A stretch of 64,000 bases of DNA from Blasia pusilla. Taxonomy: Eukaryota; Marchantiophyta; Marchantiopsida; Blasiales. The stretch lies in contig CM114272.1 of the NCBI GenBank assembly GCA_050084515.1, positions 46,810,001-46,874,000 of the forward strand, written 5' to 3'. Below, piece by piece: positions 11,545 through 23,318 of this stretch (the first letter of the stretch is position 1; every line of letters begins with the position of its first letter). The notes under the pieces are model-generated. The model was given only the letters and a program-made list of their open reading frames with translations. It was not told the DNA's origin and did no database searches. Made by a program: the position numbers and the translations under genes.

Positions 11545-12290
11545 TTGGTGAGTCCTACAGGATAGGTGTATAGACCAGATAGAGTCTTGTTAGACTCTAG
11601 TGCCCAACCTTTGATGTTGGGAAAGGCGGCATGTATTGGTTTGGGTATTCGGAGGTCATAGCTTAAGCCTTGCCCATTCTAGATTCAAACATCACTTGGA
11701 AGAGCCAATGACAGGTCTCAATTCATGACATAGGAGAAGTTGTCTGTACAGTTGAGACCAGATCATGCGATTGATAGCTTCCGGTTGAGAGTACCTCCAG
11801 TGGTCACATCACCCGAGTCGTACGATGTACTAGTTGGAGGAGCAATATTATACCTGATGGACTACTGGACTGAGACAGCGTCTTATATACCTGGTTGGCA
11901 GTCCGGGGATGGACGTATGAGCCAGGTTCTCGTGAGATTTATTTATGGGGCTCGACCAGAAGGGTCTTCCCCAACAGTGTTAGCATCTATGGCTGGTTTT
12001 TTTGGAGTAGTCACTTGGCCATGAGACTTTTTGGAGGGTAATCTTTATGCTATGGATTCTCCTGTGCATGAGGAGGTCCCTAGTTTTGCACCAGTGGCAT
12101 TCTCATCGTTGGATGTGCCACTTTGGAGTTCAGGCGGTGCACTACGACAAGAGGCTGATCGCCTAGTGCAAGAGGCTTGGTGTGAGGCTGTTATACCTCA
12201 CAAGGAAGAGGAGGCCCCACGGCAGACTCCTACTTCTGGTCCACTTGGGTTATCCCCTTGGGATACTACACCCATTGTATGGCGGTATCC
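11545..12290 (+). pseudogene. Aspartic protease region of family A copy 1
   Basis: The protease motif is present as VLLDSSAQPLMLGK, the family form of LLDSGA, at about 11585. It is followed by SYDVLVGGAILY, which fits the flap and C-terminal part of retropepsins. Stops interrupt at 11542-11760 and at 12022. The expected role is polyprotein cleavage. The Gly of the D-S/T-G triad is Ser here, so activity is doubtful even apart from the stops. Confidence 0.65.
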
Positions 12291-13190
12291 GCCGGAGATC
12301 ATTTGTGTGTTAGATCTCTTTGGTGGGATTAGCACTGGTCTGGCTGTAGTGTTGCAGGCCGGTATTCCTATGCGGAGATACTTGTATGTGGAGCGAGATG
12401 AGACGACCCTGAGAGTCTCATCCCGACATATCGGTCAATTGATGCGGAGATATCATGAGTTGTTACCGCCATCCGCTATTCGTGGGTACCAACGTGCTTT
12501 GCCATCACACATTGCATTGTTGGGGGCGCAGGACCTTGAGAGGGTTGGTCCTGTGGATTTGGTGATTGTTGGATGGCCATGTTAGGGTCATACACGTGCT
12601 GGTCGTGGTGAGGGATTACACAGCCCTAAGTCTCGATTATTTTGGGAGATGTTACGAGTGTTACGACATCTTCAGGTTCATCAGGCACGTGCTCTAGCTT
12701 ACATTTTGGAGAATGTTACATTGTTGGGTGACACTTGGACCTGGATGATGGCGAGTGTTCATGAGATGCGGTCTTAGATCGGACCAGCGGTGTTGTTGGA
12801 TGCAACGCGAGGTGGCTTGCATGCACATCGTCCATGCTTGTGGTGGACAAAACTTGTTGCCTAGGGAGGTTCTACGTTGAGCATATGTTGCAGTGCAGCG
12901 GGATCCTTGCCTTACAGTGGATAGTATCTTGGATACTGGTCGACTTTCTCAAGTGGTGAGGATTATTGATCGGTCATCCATGGCAGTGGTGAACCGTGTG
13001 GGCCAGCTTAGGATGGCACTACCCACATTTGTGAGTTTTCCCTCGTCACATGCCTACAGGGAAGGTGGTCCCAGGCTTGTATGGGATTCTCATGTGCAAT
13101 AGTTGGTGGAGCCTAACGCTGATGAGAGAGAGAGAGCGTGCGATGGGATTTGCTACTGGTGTGACAGCGGTTGCTTCCATTTTTTAGGCT
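12291..13190 (+). pseudogene. DNMT3-like cytosine-5 methyltransferase domain, family A copy 1
   Basis: Motifs of C5-cytosine methyltransferases appear in canonical order. Motif I is ICVLDLFGGISTGLAVV and motif II is YVERDE. Motif IV is WPC, followed at once by a TAG at 12583 (CAG in copy 3). Motif VI is YILENV, and motif VIII is a decayed form of AHRPRLWW. The AHRxRxxW motif is as in DNMT3 enzymes. It lies between protease and RT in the same direction, so it was a domain of the pol polyprotein. It is clearly dead: stops at 12583, 12776 and 13100, and loss of its C-terminus by a deletion near 13200. Confidence 0.85.
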
Positions 13191-14343
13191 TCAGGACGTC
13201 ATGCATTCCGTTAAAAAGGATGTGCATGGCAACTACACAGATAGGCAGATGTGTGGAGATTACTGTCCTATCAATCGGCAGACCAAGGCCGATAGGTATG
13301 CCATGCCTACACTTGAGGAGATCTTTGATGTGGTGGGAAAGGCAAAGATTTTTAGTACTTTGGATCTTCGGGCAGGATACCATCAGTTTCCAATTCGAGA
13401 GAGTGATAAGGCCTAGACAACATTTTGGGGTGTCAACTCTCATGGCAAGGATTGTTTGTACCAGTGGAAATTCTTACCCTTTGGATTGAAGAATGCACAT
13501 GTCGAGTTTCAGAGAGTGATGGACATGATCCTAGCAGGGTTGGATTTTGTTCGGTGTTACATTGATGATATCTTGGTGTTCAATAACACGGTGGAGGAGC
13601 ATCAGATACATTTGCAGATTGTGTTTGAGCGGTTGAAAGCTCATGGTCTACGTCTGCATCCAAGAAAGTGTAAGTTCTTCCATGAGGATGTAGAACACTT
13701 GGGTCTTGTGATCTATCCAGGTGGTTTGGGAGTTCAGCAAGCAAAGGTGGAGGATATTGCACTTATTCCTCGTCTGGTAGATGTGAGTAGAGTTCGGGCA
13801 TTCAAGGGATTAGCGAACTACTATCGGAGGTATGTGAATGGATTTAGTGCTATGGCAAAGCCTTTGAACCAATTGCTGAAATCAGATCATGAGTGGCACT
13901 TGGGAGATGATCAGGAGAGAGCTTTTGTGGAGCTCAAGGCCAAGTTGGTGACAGCGCCTATCTTGAGGAGACCTATCAGAGGGCGCCCATTTCAATTACA
14001 CACTGATTGGAGTAGGTTGGGACTTGGAGCGGTGTTGCCACAACATGATGATGAGCACATAAAGTTTGTGGTGGCCTATGCAAGTCGTTCAAATAATGCA
14101 GCGGAGTCGCGCTACAGTTTATATGAGGGAGAGTGCTTGGCAGTAGTGTGGGCTGTGGCACACTTTAGGTGTTACTTGTTTGGCACACAGTTTACCCTTG
14201 TTACTGATCACCAGCCGCTCAAGTGGTTGATGGCGTCTGACAAGCTTACAGGGAAGCTTGCACAGTACGCTCTTATCTTACAGGAGTATGACTTCCAGGA
14301 GGTACATAGACCTGGAGTTGCCAACCTTGATACTGATGGTTGA
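13191..14343 (+). pseudogene. Reverse transcriptase and RNase H, family A copy 1
   Basis: RT fingers and palm are recognisable from KDVHGNYTDRQMCGDY onward, with LDLRAGYHQ and the catalytic box YIDDILVF near 13560. RNase H follows: HTDWSRLGLGAVL, YEGECLAVV, VTDHQPLKWL and NLDTDG hold its acidic residues. A TAG at 13414-13416 splits the RT, and its first strands are lost by the upstream deletion. The domain order RT-RH-INT is diagnostic of Ty3/gypsy. Confidence 0.9.
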
Positions 14344-15420
14344 GTAGGAACCCATGTACTAGCCAAGAGGATGCAACTTGGGCTAGATGGCATGGCGAGG
14401 TTGATGAGGAGATAGTGCCAGGTTGGCATGCATCTGCCTTTGTATGTTGGTTAGGGATGGACTCTAGTATGGAGGACCACATGAAATCTTACTCTAGTCA
14501 GAGGGTAGACGACCAGCCTTCAGATCCTAAGGTTGGAGATGGTAGTACGGATCAACATGATATTCATGATGATGCGTTGGTGTTGGAGTTCCTACAGAAC
14601 AGTGGGGTGCGAGGCATAGTGAGTGCCAAAGAGCGGGACCGTGTTTTTCAACGTGCTAAGAGGTATCGATTGGAGGAAACACATATTCTCCGCATGTGGG
14701 AGGATGGTAGAGTACGAGTAGTGCCACATTTGGCTCAGAGAGAGCGCATTGTGCGACATTCCCATGAGGAGTTAGGACATTTTGGGGTAAAGAGTACGAA
14801 TAGCTTACTCCTTGGTCAGTGTTGGTGGTGTGGCATGCATACTCAGGTGCAGCAGTTAGAGTCACATTCTATGGTTTGTGACCGGATGAGGGCATCATTC
14901 AATGCCCCTACACCATAGTTACACCCCTTGCCTATTATGGGGTTGGGTTACCGTTGGAGTGTGGACTTTGCGGGACCGTTACCGTTGATTGTACGACATC
15001 ATCGATATATGTAGGTGATGGTGGAGCACTTCTCCAAGTGGATTGAGTTGTTGGTATTACTTGACAAGGCCAGTGAGGGAACGGTGTATGCATTTCTTGA
15101 TAGAGTGCTTAGTCATTTTGGTGCACCAGTTGAAGTGCTGACCAACCAGGGTACAGAGTTTCAGGGTGAGTTTCAGGTCTTGTGTGACAAGGCGTTGATT
15201 GATCATCGGACTACGTCTCGAGATCATCCAGAGGCGGATGGTTTGGCTGAGCGTGTGGTTCAGATGGTGAAGAGGGCATTGCGCAAGTATGGCCTACAGA
15301 AGGGGCATCTTGGAGACTGGGATATTCAGTTGCCATGGTTAGCCATGAGATATAGGTTTAGTTGCCAAGCATCCTTGGCTTCCTTCTCACCTTATTTTTT
15401 GTTATACGGCCGAGATCCAT
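14344..15420 (+). pseudogene. Integrase of family A copy 1
   Basis: The HHCC zinc domain is HSHEELGHFGVK with CDRM-type cysteines near 14870. The catalytic core has SVDFAGP, VLTNQGTEF and the Glu of GLAERVVQ. The second catalytic Asp (VLTDQG in family B) is Asn here. TAG codons at 14916 and 15012 interrupt it. It would have inserted the cDNA into the chromosome. Confidence 0.85.
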
Positions 15421-15584
15421 AGCTCTTTTGGAGAGTTATGCCAACATCCTTTGAGAATCTTGGCATTGCTCAACACAGGAATATGTTGCGGTATGCAACC
15501 ATTCGGGGTGGAGGTTATCGACCATCGATTCGTAGGTTCCATGTGGGGGACTTTGTCTATTTGTAGCAGATTGCACTGACAACA

Positions 15585-15911
15585 TTGGATGTGGTGGCAG
15601 GCCGCACTATTTTACGAGTGCGCGAGATGTTAGCTTCTGGAGTTCTCATGTTGGAGGGTAATGATGGAGTTGTTTGGAAGGACCATGTGCGTAATTGTGC
15701 GCCATGTCATCTTCCAAATTTGGATGGTACTCTTGATCCAAGCTTAGCCATGATACGTGCTAGCTTGAGGTGCATGTTGTGTTGGTCTGCTGGTAGCGCA
15801 TCCCGTATGTTGGTGTGTGATCGGTGTTTTAGGGGTTGGCACATGATGTGTTTGACTCCACGTATGGATGTTGTTCCTAGTGGAAGGTGGGTTTGTCCTC
15901 GATGTACTTAA
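15585..15911 (+). pseudogene. Integrase tail with C-terminal PHD finger, copy 1
   Basis: A 108-codon open stretch ends the polyprotein. After a linker (WKDHVRNCAPCHLPNLDG) comes a complete Cys4-His-Cys3 set at 15768-15908: CMLC, CDRC, HMMC and CPRC, with the Trp two residues before the last pair (RWVC). That spacing is a PHD finger, a reader of histone H3 tails in other proteins. Chromoviruses carry a chromodomain at this place, so by position this may direct integration to chromatin. This is the best-preserved PHD of the window. A stop at 15564 separates it from the integrase. Confidence 0.85.
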
Positions 15912-16085
15912 GAGAGGTAGATGACTTTATCTTTGCATGATATGGATTACGGATGTGCGACTAACGATGGGGCAACCTAGCACCCGGCCTTCTGATTCAT
16001 GCACCCAAGAAGATGTATGGCATGTAGTAGATGTATAGGGCTACCTGGGAGTTAGAGGGACCTAACCGCCAGTTAGGGAGGCGAG

Positions 16086-18170
16086 TTGGCTATGGTGGTT
16101 CCCGCAAGCTTCGACCTGGATTCTCCCATCATGGAGTGGGTTTGGCTTGATTGTATGTGATTCTATACGTGTTTTATGACAATAGGTTTTTCACGGATTT
16201 TAGTTGTGGTACACTTGTGTTTGTGGATGCTCTCGTCTATGTTATGTATGTATGTGAGTATGGTATGTCAGCGATGTACGTTATATGACGATGTGGATTT
16301 GCAAGACATCACCTTATAGCTCATTGGACTTAGATTGCATAATTTCTTAAGTTTTTTTGTGGAAGAAATGATCAAAGAACCGATGCCAAAATTTTCCTAA
16401 GAATGGAGGTCGAGGGATGCGTGACAGTCGCCGCGAATTTTTGATGGAAAGTCAAATGAGGAAACCAATTTGACAATGTCGTACATTAGGAAGTTATACA
16501 TTTTGTCAAGAAAATGGAAATTCGAGCACAAAGTTGTGTTTGTTTCCATGGGCTGTGTCGCGCCCCTACTCTCCTTGAACGTCAATCTTTAGTGTTGCGG
16601 AAGCGTGCGTTCAGTAGGTCACGAACTCATCGCCGATCTGCACCCAAACACGCACTCTCGTTAGTCGGGTTTGGCCAACCGGCGTTCCAACCCACCGAGT
16701 CCTAAACTCGGCGTCTCATCAAGCTCAACCTTCCTTAGTTCCTAGCTCCCAACACATGGCAAGTCCTTCAAGACTTGGAACAGACTTCCTGGTTAGTCCA
16801 GGGATCTGAAACGGCACTTGCACGTCTAGCGATCCCAACTGTTCAACGGTCCTCGTGTGAGTTCCGAACTGAGACCCAAGTAATTCAGTCGCGGCGTGAA
16901 ATCCAAGAGGGATGTCTAAAATCGCCTCAATGGACTTGGTGCAGGTTTTCCAACCCAACGCCCAAACTCGCGTTCCGTTCCATGCCCTTGAGCCGCCCCC
17001 CGGCGCCCAAAGTGGGGTTTGGGTTCCAAGCACTCTTGGAGACCTTCCCCCTTACTAGTACTTCTGGAGTTCTCCAATAACCCCTCCCCTTTGGGAAAAG
17101 AGGTTCGGGCCCTTCATTGTGGCCCTCAACCCGACTCCACTTACAGTCGTTTTCTCGGCCGCTGCTTCTGCGTTTGCAGCGATCTTTGATGCGTTTGAAC
17201 CGGCTCTCCATAAGCTTTCCAACGCACTCTTATTTGCTCCAAACGCATCTCGGCGCTAAAAGTTATGGCCATCAATACAGTCAGAAACTCTCAAACGCAA
17301 GTGGCGTTCCAAGTCCGGATCTTTCCTTTGGCAACCCACTTCCTAGACTCGACTTCTTTCAAGTTTCATTCCGCGTTTGGTCCAGGTTTCCGAGTCGCGA
17401 CCATCACATCTGAAACGCGGCTTCTCGCTCGCGTCTCATCTCTTGTCTCCTCTTTGAGACAACTCCAACGCGCAAACCATCTTAGCGTGAGCCCGCTAAT
17501 GTTCCGATGTTCCGCTTGGCACTTGTTTGGTCATGAGGGTCACGACAGGCTGCAATAGCCAACTTGTGAAGGAAGGAGCAATTATAATTTTTTGGTAAAA
17601 TTCTTAGTGGAGCGGTAGAATAAAAGGTAAGTTTTTTTTTATCTTAGTGCATAGGACAAGGGAAAAAGTGATTTGAAGGTGAAATCAAATGAAAATTTTA
17701 TTTAGTGGGTGTTCATCCAAGATTTATAGGGTTTAATGGAGTATAAGCCAGATGTGAGATAATTTTGGTGAGTTGACCTTTGGTTTAAGGGATTAGTGGA
17801 GCAGAAAAAGAAGACATTGACTTTTGAACAAAGTTAAAATAGAGCCATGTATATTTATCCGTAATGATATGACATAATTACTATTGACCTTCATTGACCA
17901 TTTGCCCTTCAACCACTCTCGTTTATGTCGTGAGCATAGGCATTGCTACACAATATATATCGTTGTCACCGAATGCACATGCAAACATACATAATCCCAT
18001 GCTAACTCATGGAATACACACAACAAGACAATAAGTACCAAAATATCTCCAATCAGACTTTTAGTTGGTTGTTACGTCCCTCTAACTCCAGATACTCATC
18101 TATCCCTACCTATCATGACATACATCTCTAGGACGCTAAGAGCAAAAAAGCGGAGTGCTCATGTGGACCC
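16086..18170. repeat. Right arm of the foldback, with a later LTR insertion
   Basis: It contains the 3' LTR end of family A copy 1 (to 16308), then the 620-bp flank in two parts (16309-16555 and 17553-17925), then a family B LTR and 3' UTR on the minus strand. It is the inverted equivalent of 7616-8701. The flank is split by the solo LTR at 16556-17547. The flank has no evident gene. Confidence 0.85.
16556..17547 (+). mobile_element. Family C solo LTR with 5-bp target duplication
   Basis: The 992-bp element begins TGTCGCGCCCC and ends GGTCACGACA, so the termini are TGTCG/CGACA. It is flanked by GGCTG at 16551-16555 and again at 17548-17552. Removing it restores the flank sequence seen intact at 8225-8245. 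That pattern shows integration followed by LTR-LTR recombination. Open frames inside it have no retroelement motifs. Confidence 0.95.
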
Positions 18171-19112
18171 ATCGTTAGTCGCCTTCTTGTCATCTATGTC
18201 ACAAACACCAGTCATAATCTATAACTACCTACTCTATGTACATCTGAGGCACATCCATAATCCCTGAGGAACCCTAGTGAGAGGTGCAGTCAGACATGCC
18301 ATATGCCATCCTCTTGAACATCCATCACAGACTAGTATAGTGGCTCAACCACACGCAGAACCACACAACATCTATCGCAAGCCTACAAGAACTATAGCTA
18401 AGCTTGGATCAACTCTGCCGTTAATGTTATGAAGATGATATGGCGCATAGTTATGCATATGGTCCTTTCAAACCATACCATCGTGTCCCTCCATTAAGAG
18501 AACATCACATGGCAAAACCTCACGCACTCTCAAGATGGTACGCCCTACAGTCACATCCAACGCTATGGGTACCGTGTGCTGCAAGTAGACATAGTCTTCT
18601 TGATGAAACCTCTAGATAGTAGGTCGATAAATACCTCCCCGAATAGTTGCATGCCTCAACGTATCCCGATATTGTGTAATCGCCAAGTTCTCAAATGCCA
18701 TGGGCATCACTCTCGAAAATAACTCAGCCTTTTGAGAACATGCTTGCATCCATACATCAAGGTCATCAAGCCTCTCAATGAATGGTCGTAGGTAAATATG
18801 GCTCTCAACAATAAAGCAACAAATATGGTGAGAAAGACCCTAAGGAGGTCCGCCTCCTGAATTCGTATCCCATCGCCAACCACGACAATGAAGGTCCCAA
18901 TCTCCTAGATGACCTCTCTGCAAGCCATACGTGCGTAAACCTCTCTTCACGGTGTGCACAACCCTCTCCGCTAGTCCATCCGCCTCATAATGAACCTGCG
19001 AAGTGGTTCGGTGGTCGATCAACGCCTGATCATACAAGGCCTAAAACTCCCCTTAAAACTCCGGATCCGTACCCTGGTTTGACAACACCTCAGCAGGTGT
19101 GCCATAATGACT
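17926..19112 (-). mobile_element. Family B retrotransposon, 3' fragment
   Basis: Read on the minus strand it holds an integrase core part (ALIDHRTTSQVHYEADGLAE near 19000), the integrase tail, a PHD-finger remnant (CDGC and HMAC near 18300), the 3' UTR and an LTR end GCTCACGACA at 17926. Stops are frequent. The 5' side ends abruptly at 19112 against a chromodomain-type gypsy fragment. The tail is closer to the copy at 49696-51492 than to family A. Confidence 0.8.
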
Positions 19113-20925
19113 CATCACTGATGCTAGTGATTTTGCGATTGCAGGAATGTTGGTACAAAAAGGGAGACCTATAGCATATGAGGGTAAGAAGCTTAGCGAC
19201 ACCAAAAAGATATGGCCCACTCATGAGAAAGAGTTGTTTGCAGTGGTTCATTGTTTGAGGAAGTGGCGTCACTATTTGGAACTCCACAAGACTCGATGAT
19301 TCACCGATAACATTTCGCTCAAGTATTTTGATATCCAAGATCGCGTGACATCAAAGCAATTCCGATGGCATGATACCTTGGCGTTGATGAATGTGGAGCT
19401 AATCCACAAGCCAAGGAAAGACAATGTCATTCCAGATACGTTAAGCCGAAAGGAAGAGCATATGCCATCAACCACACAAGTCTTGAGAGCAATGTTCCCT
19501 TATCAAACACATTTGGAAAGAAGGATTCATGAAGGATGCACAAGCAAGTGAGTACCTAAGGAAGTTTAAGCATGGCGAGAAGGTGGCCAACATAAGTTTG
19601 AGGCAAGTTTTGCTAAGGTTTAATCTGAGCATGATCTATGTGGGCTAAGGCAAGCTACGGCCAAAGTGTTTGTGGAATGTCATGACGGACCTTTGGCAGG
19701 ACATAAAGGGGAGAAATCCACGCTTGCTATTTTGACCAAGAGGTTCTTCTCACCCAACATGAAGGAAGATGTTGCTCAATATGTGAAGACCTATGTGACA
19801 TGTTAGGTGAATAGAGTTTCTTATGCAAAGAAGCAAGGCTTACCTCGTCCTTTGCCGATCCCGAAGGGACCCTTGCAAAGCATTAGCATGGATTTCAGTA
19901 CGATTCATCCGGAATCTGAGGGATACAACGCTATACTTATGGTAGTTTATTGGTTTAGCAAGTTAGGGAGGTTTGCGCCAACAAGAGATTCTGCGACGGC
20001 CTACACGACTTCCCGACTGTTCCTGGATGGTTGGTGGCGAGCTCTTGGATTTCTTAGGAGCATTTTGTCTGATCGAGATCCAAAGTTTACAAGTGCGGCC
20101 GTTGTAGAATCTCTCATTGTGTCCGATCGAGATCCAAAGTTTACAACACTTACATATGTAGTGCGATTCACTTGCAATTATGTGAGTGCGGACAAACGAG
20201 ATTTGGAAAAATGGCTAAGCATGGCTGAGTATTGTTACAACTCGACCAAGCATTCTGCAATTGAAGAGTCTCTGTTTCTTCTGGCGTATCAAAGAGAACT
20301 AGAAAGGCCTCTTGACTTGGCCCTTTCGAGGGGCGCTACATCGACATACACTCATCAAGCAACGGTGGAATGTTTGTTAGTGGAAATGCAAGAACGACAA
20401 GGGCGAGTGAGAATAAGTCTTGCCAAGGCTCAACTAAGGTACGTGAAGCATGCTGATAAGAGTCGGCACCAAGTGAGTTTCCAAGTTGGGGAATAAGTGT
20501 GGTTGAGTGTGAGGAATCTCACTCTTCCGAAGGAATTTTCTGCGATATTGTTAGCCAAGTATGCTGGACCGTATATAGTCAAGGAAAATCCGTTTGAGGA
20601 TGTGTATACATTGGAGCTACCAAAAGAGTTCAAGATTCACCCAAATTTCCAGATGTCATTATTGAAGAAGTGTCTTCAAGACAATGTGCATCCGTAGGGG
20701 AGAATTGTGTTGAGACTACAACCGATCATCATAAATGAGGAACCAAATTTTGAGATGGAGACCATCTTTTGTTCTAGACGTAGAGCCACCAAGTACGAGT
20801 ACTTGGTCAAGCGGAAAGGCTACCATATAAAAGAAGCAACTTGGATTGCGGAGGCAAATCTAGAATACGAGCAAGAGGCTTTACGAGAATTCGAATGGAT
20901 GCAAGATAAGCATGTACGTTAGTAC
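19113..20925 (+). mobile_element. Chromodomain Ty3/gypsy (chromovirus) fragment
   Basis: It starts within RNase H (DASDFAIAGMLVQKGRPIAY) and reads through the RH end (VIPDTLSRKEEH) and the integrase zinc domain. The integrase core follows (SISMDFSTI, then SDRDPKFTS). The C-terminal region has a chromodomain at about 20785-20900 (EYLVKRKGYHIKEATWIAEA). SDRDPKF appears twice (about 20070 and 20125), and the stretch expected to hold the catalytic Glu is missing, so the integrase is dead. In-frame stops lie at 19803-19805 and 20494-20496. It is unrelated in detail to families A and B, which have PHD fingers instead. Confidence 0.9.
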
Positions 20926-21620
20926 ATGGTGAAGCAAAGGACATAACTTGTGACCAAGAAGCTTGGGCCAACAACCTGTTGTAACTAGAAAAGTTTAATT
21001 GTTGTAATAAAGAATGCATGGATTTGGAGATTCAATGCTAGTGATTGTGATTTGAGAATGGCAATGCATGGCAATGAGTTGTTCTTCATATGCTTGTGAT
21101 GTAGGTCAAAGAGACAAAATAATGAGTATTTCAGGTGAGATATTGTATTCGGATAAGGCATCTAGATCAAGATAAAGTGTTGAAATACTAACATTTGGAC
21201 TCGCCCTAACGTTGGCAGGGTAGATTATTCTATCTTGGGGTTTGTGATGATCTCATTCATGATGCATGAGTGAACTTAGTGACGTGCGTAAGTAGAATAT
21301 GAATGATCCAAAAGTAGTACAAATTGACTAGGTGAATAGGTGAAATGTTTACAAACTAGTGAGTAAATGAACTGTTAGGTTGCAGTCTTAGTTACTTTAT
21401 TTTGATAGTTTAAATTAGTTTTGCATAACTAGTCTAGGCTTATTGAAGTGGAAATACTAATGAAGCTAAGTGCTCCAAGTACCAGCCTAAGACTTAAGCC
21501 AAAAGAGGATTTGTGGATTAGCTACCAGAACGCGATTGAGTGTCAAGGGTTTGGCTTCCCAGAACTTGACATTAAAAGGTTTGCGTTAATGAGGACATCA
21601 ACCTTCTAAGGAGGTTTGAG
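20926..21620. other. Non-coding stretch after the chromovirus fragment
   Basis: No reading frame or repeat with a recognisable identity is seen. It follows the chromovirus stop directly, so it may contain that element's 3' UTR and part of its LTR. I could not find TG..CA borders. Confidence 0.35.
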
Positions 21621-22044
21621 TGTCGCAACCCTCATAACCAAACGAACACCAAATAGGCGCCAAGCAGAACATCAAAAGTCTAGCGGACTCACGCTACAAT
21701 GATTGCGCTTTGGAGAGGCTTTTGGAGAGGTCTCTTGGAGAAGTCCAAGAGACGAAACACATAATAGAGTTTTGTGTTTCATGCGTTTGTGTTCGCAACC
21801 AAACGTGAGCCAGGACTTGAGATAAGTTGAGTCTAGGAAGGTTGATTGCCAAATAGGTGAGAACTAGTTTTGGAACACAACTAGTGTTTCAGACCATAAT
21901 GTTTAGTCTCAAGATGCGTTTGCAACAAGTAAGGTGGCGTTGGAAAACTTATGCTGAGACACTTCCAACGCACCAAATATCTCAGCAAACGCATAAGTTC
22001 ATGCCAAAAATGATTGTGAGAGCATTTGGGTTAAAGGCCAATTT
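21621..22044 (-). mobile_element. Family C LTR, truncated copy
   Basis: It begins TGTCGCAACCCTCATAACC, the complement of the family C LTR end, and follows that LTR for about 420 bases. It stops at GGCCAATTT, where a second family C LTR starts. The remaining part of this copy is not found after the second one. Confidence 0.75.
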
Positions 22045-23318
22045 TGTCGCGACCCTCATAACCAAACAACACCAAATAGGCGCCAAGCGGAACATCATAA
22101 CTCAAGTGGACTCACGCTACGATGTTTGCGCTTTGGAGAGGCGTTTGGAAAGGTCTTTTGGAAAAGTCCAAGAGACGAAACGCGGGACGTAGTTGTGCGT
22201 TTTGTGCGTTTTGTGCGTTAGTGGTAGCGACCAGGAAACCTAGACCAAACGCGAACCAAGACTTGAGATGAGTTGAGTCTTGGAAGGTTGGTTGCCAATG
22301 AGGTGAGAACCAGTTTGGCACACGACTAGCGTTTGGGGAATTTGACTATGTTTTAGAACACAAAGTTTAGCCCTAAGATTCGTTTGGGACAAATAAGAGC
22401 GCGTTGGAAAGCTTATATTGAGACGCTTCCAACGCACTAAAGATCTTGGCAAACGCATGAGTAAAGACTAAGATATTGGCCAAAAACAACTTTGAGAGCA
22501 ATCGAGTTGAGGGCCAATTGGAGAGGCCCGGGTGTCTTTCCCTAAAGGTGGGGGGACCCCAAAGATCCCCATAAGTAGTAGTAAGGGAGGAGTCTCTCCA
22601 AGATGTCTTGGAACATGAATCCCACTTTGAGCGCCAAACGGCGTCTCAGAGGCACGGGATGGAACGAGAGTTTGGCGTTGGAACTCGAAATCCAAACGTG
22701 ATCCAAGAGAGTGGACTTTGTACGCCACACTTGGATTCCAACCCAAGATTCACTTCATGCGAGTCTCGATTAGGGACTCATTGGATGTCTATCGGAAAAT
22801 TGGAATCGCCATGCGCAAAATGCCGTTTGAGGTTCTTGAACCGACCAGAAAGTTTGTCCCAAGTCTTGCGAGACTTGTTCGTATTGTAAACCGTGAATAG
22901 AAGTTTGGCATTGGAACTCAAAACCCAAACCTGATCCAAGGGAATGGATTTTGTAAGCCACACTTGGATTCCAACCCACGATTCATTTTTGTGACTCGCG
23001 GTTAGGGACTGACTGAATGTTCATTGGAGAGTTGGAACCGCCACGCATTCAAATGCCATTTGAAGTTCCTGAACTTACCAGAAAGTTTGTCCCAAGTCTT
23101 CATAGAATTTCTTTTGTTGTAAACTACGAAACTAGGAAGGTTGAGCTTGACGAGATGCCGAGTCAAGAACTTGGAAAGTTAGAACGTTGATTGACCTAGA
23201 CCCGATGAACGTGAGTGTGTGTTTGGGTGCAGATCAAGATTGTGAGCGTGTCTTGGTGAACGCACGCTTTCACAACATTAATGAAGGATTTATGTTCAAG
23301 GAAAGTAGGTGCACGACA
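22045..23318 (-). mobile_element. Family C LTR with internal duplication
   Basis: It runs from TGTCGCGACCCTCAT to GGTGCACGACA and aligns to the 992-bp solo LTR on the minus strand. It is about 280 bases longer because a segment around 22655-22900 is repeated at about 22900-23130 (both contain GTTTGTCCCAAGTCTT). I see no matching target duplication. Confidence 0.8.

Larger units (their letters stand above)
8742..16308 (+). mobile_element. Family A Ty3/gypsy retrotransposon, copy 1
   Basis: The degenerate copy carries leader, gag, protease, DNA methyltransferase, RT, RNase H, integrase, PHD finger, a 3' UTR and a partial LTR ending GACA at 16308. Domain order RT-RH-INT places it in Ty3/gypsy. 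The 5' LTR in normal orientation is missing; the foldback junction replaces it. About 0.6 kb is deleted between the methyltransferase and RT compared with copy 3, and part of the integrase to PHD linker is also lost. It has many stops. Confidence 0.9.

Noticed and set aside
12291-13190. A host DNA methyltransferase gene or pseudogene
   Set aside because: The domain lies between protease and RT in the same direction in three family A copies and one family B copy, so it belongs to the retroelement.
7595-18170. The foldback as a sequencing palindrome artefact
   Set aside because: The arms carry independent substitutions and only one has the family C solo LTR with its own target duplication, which an artefact would not produce.
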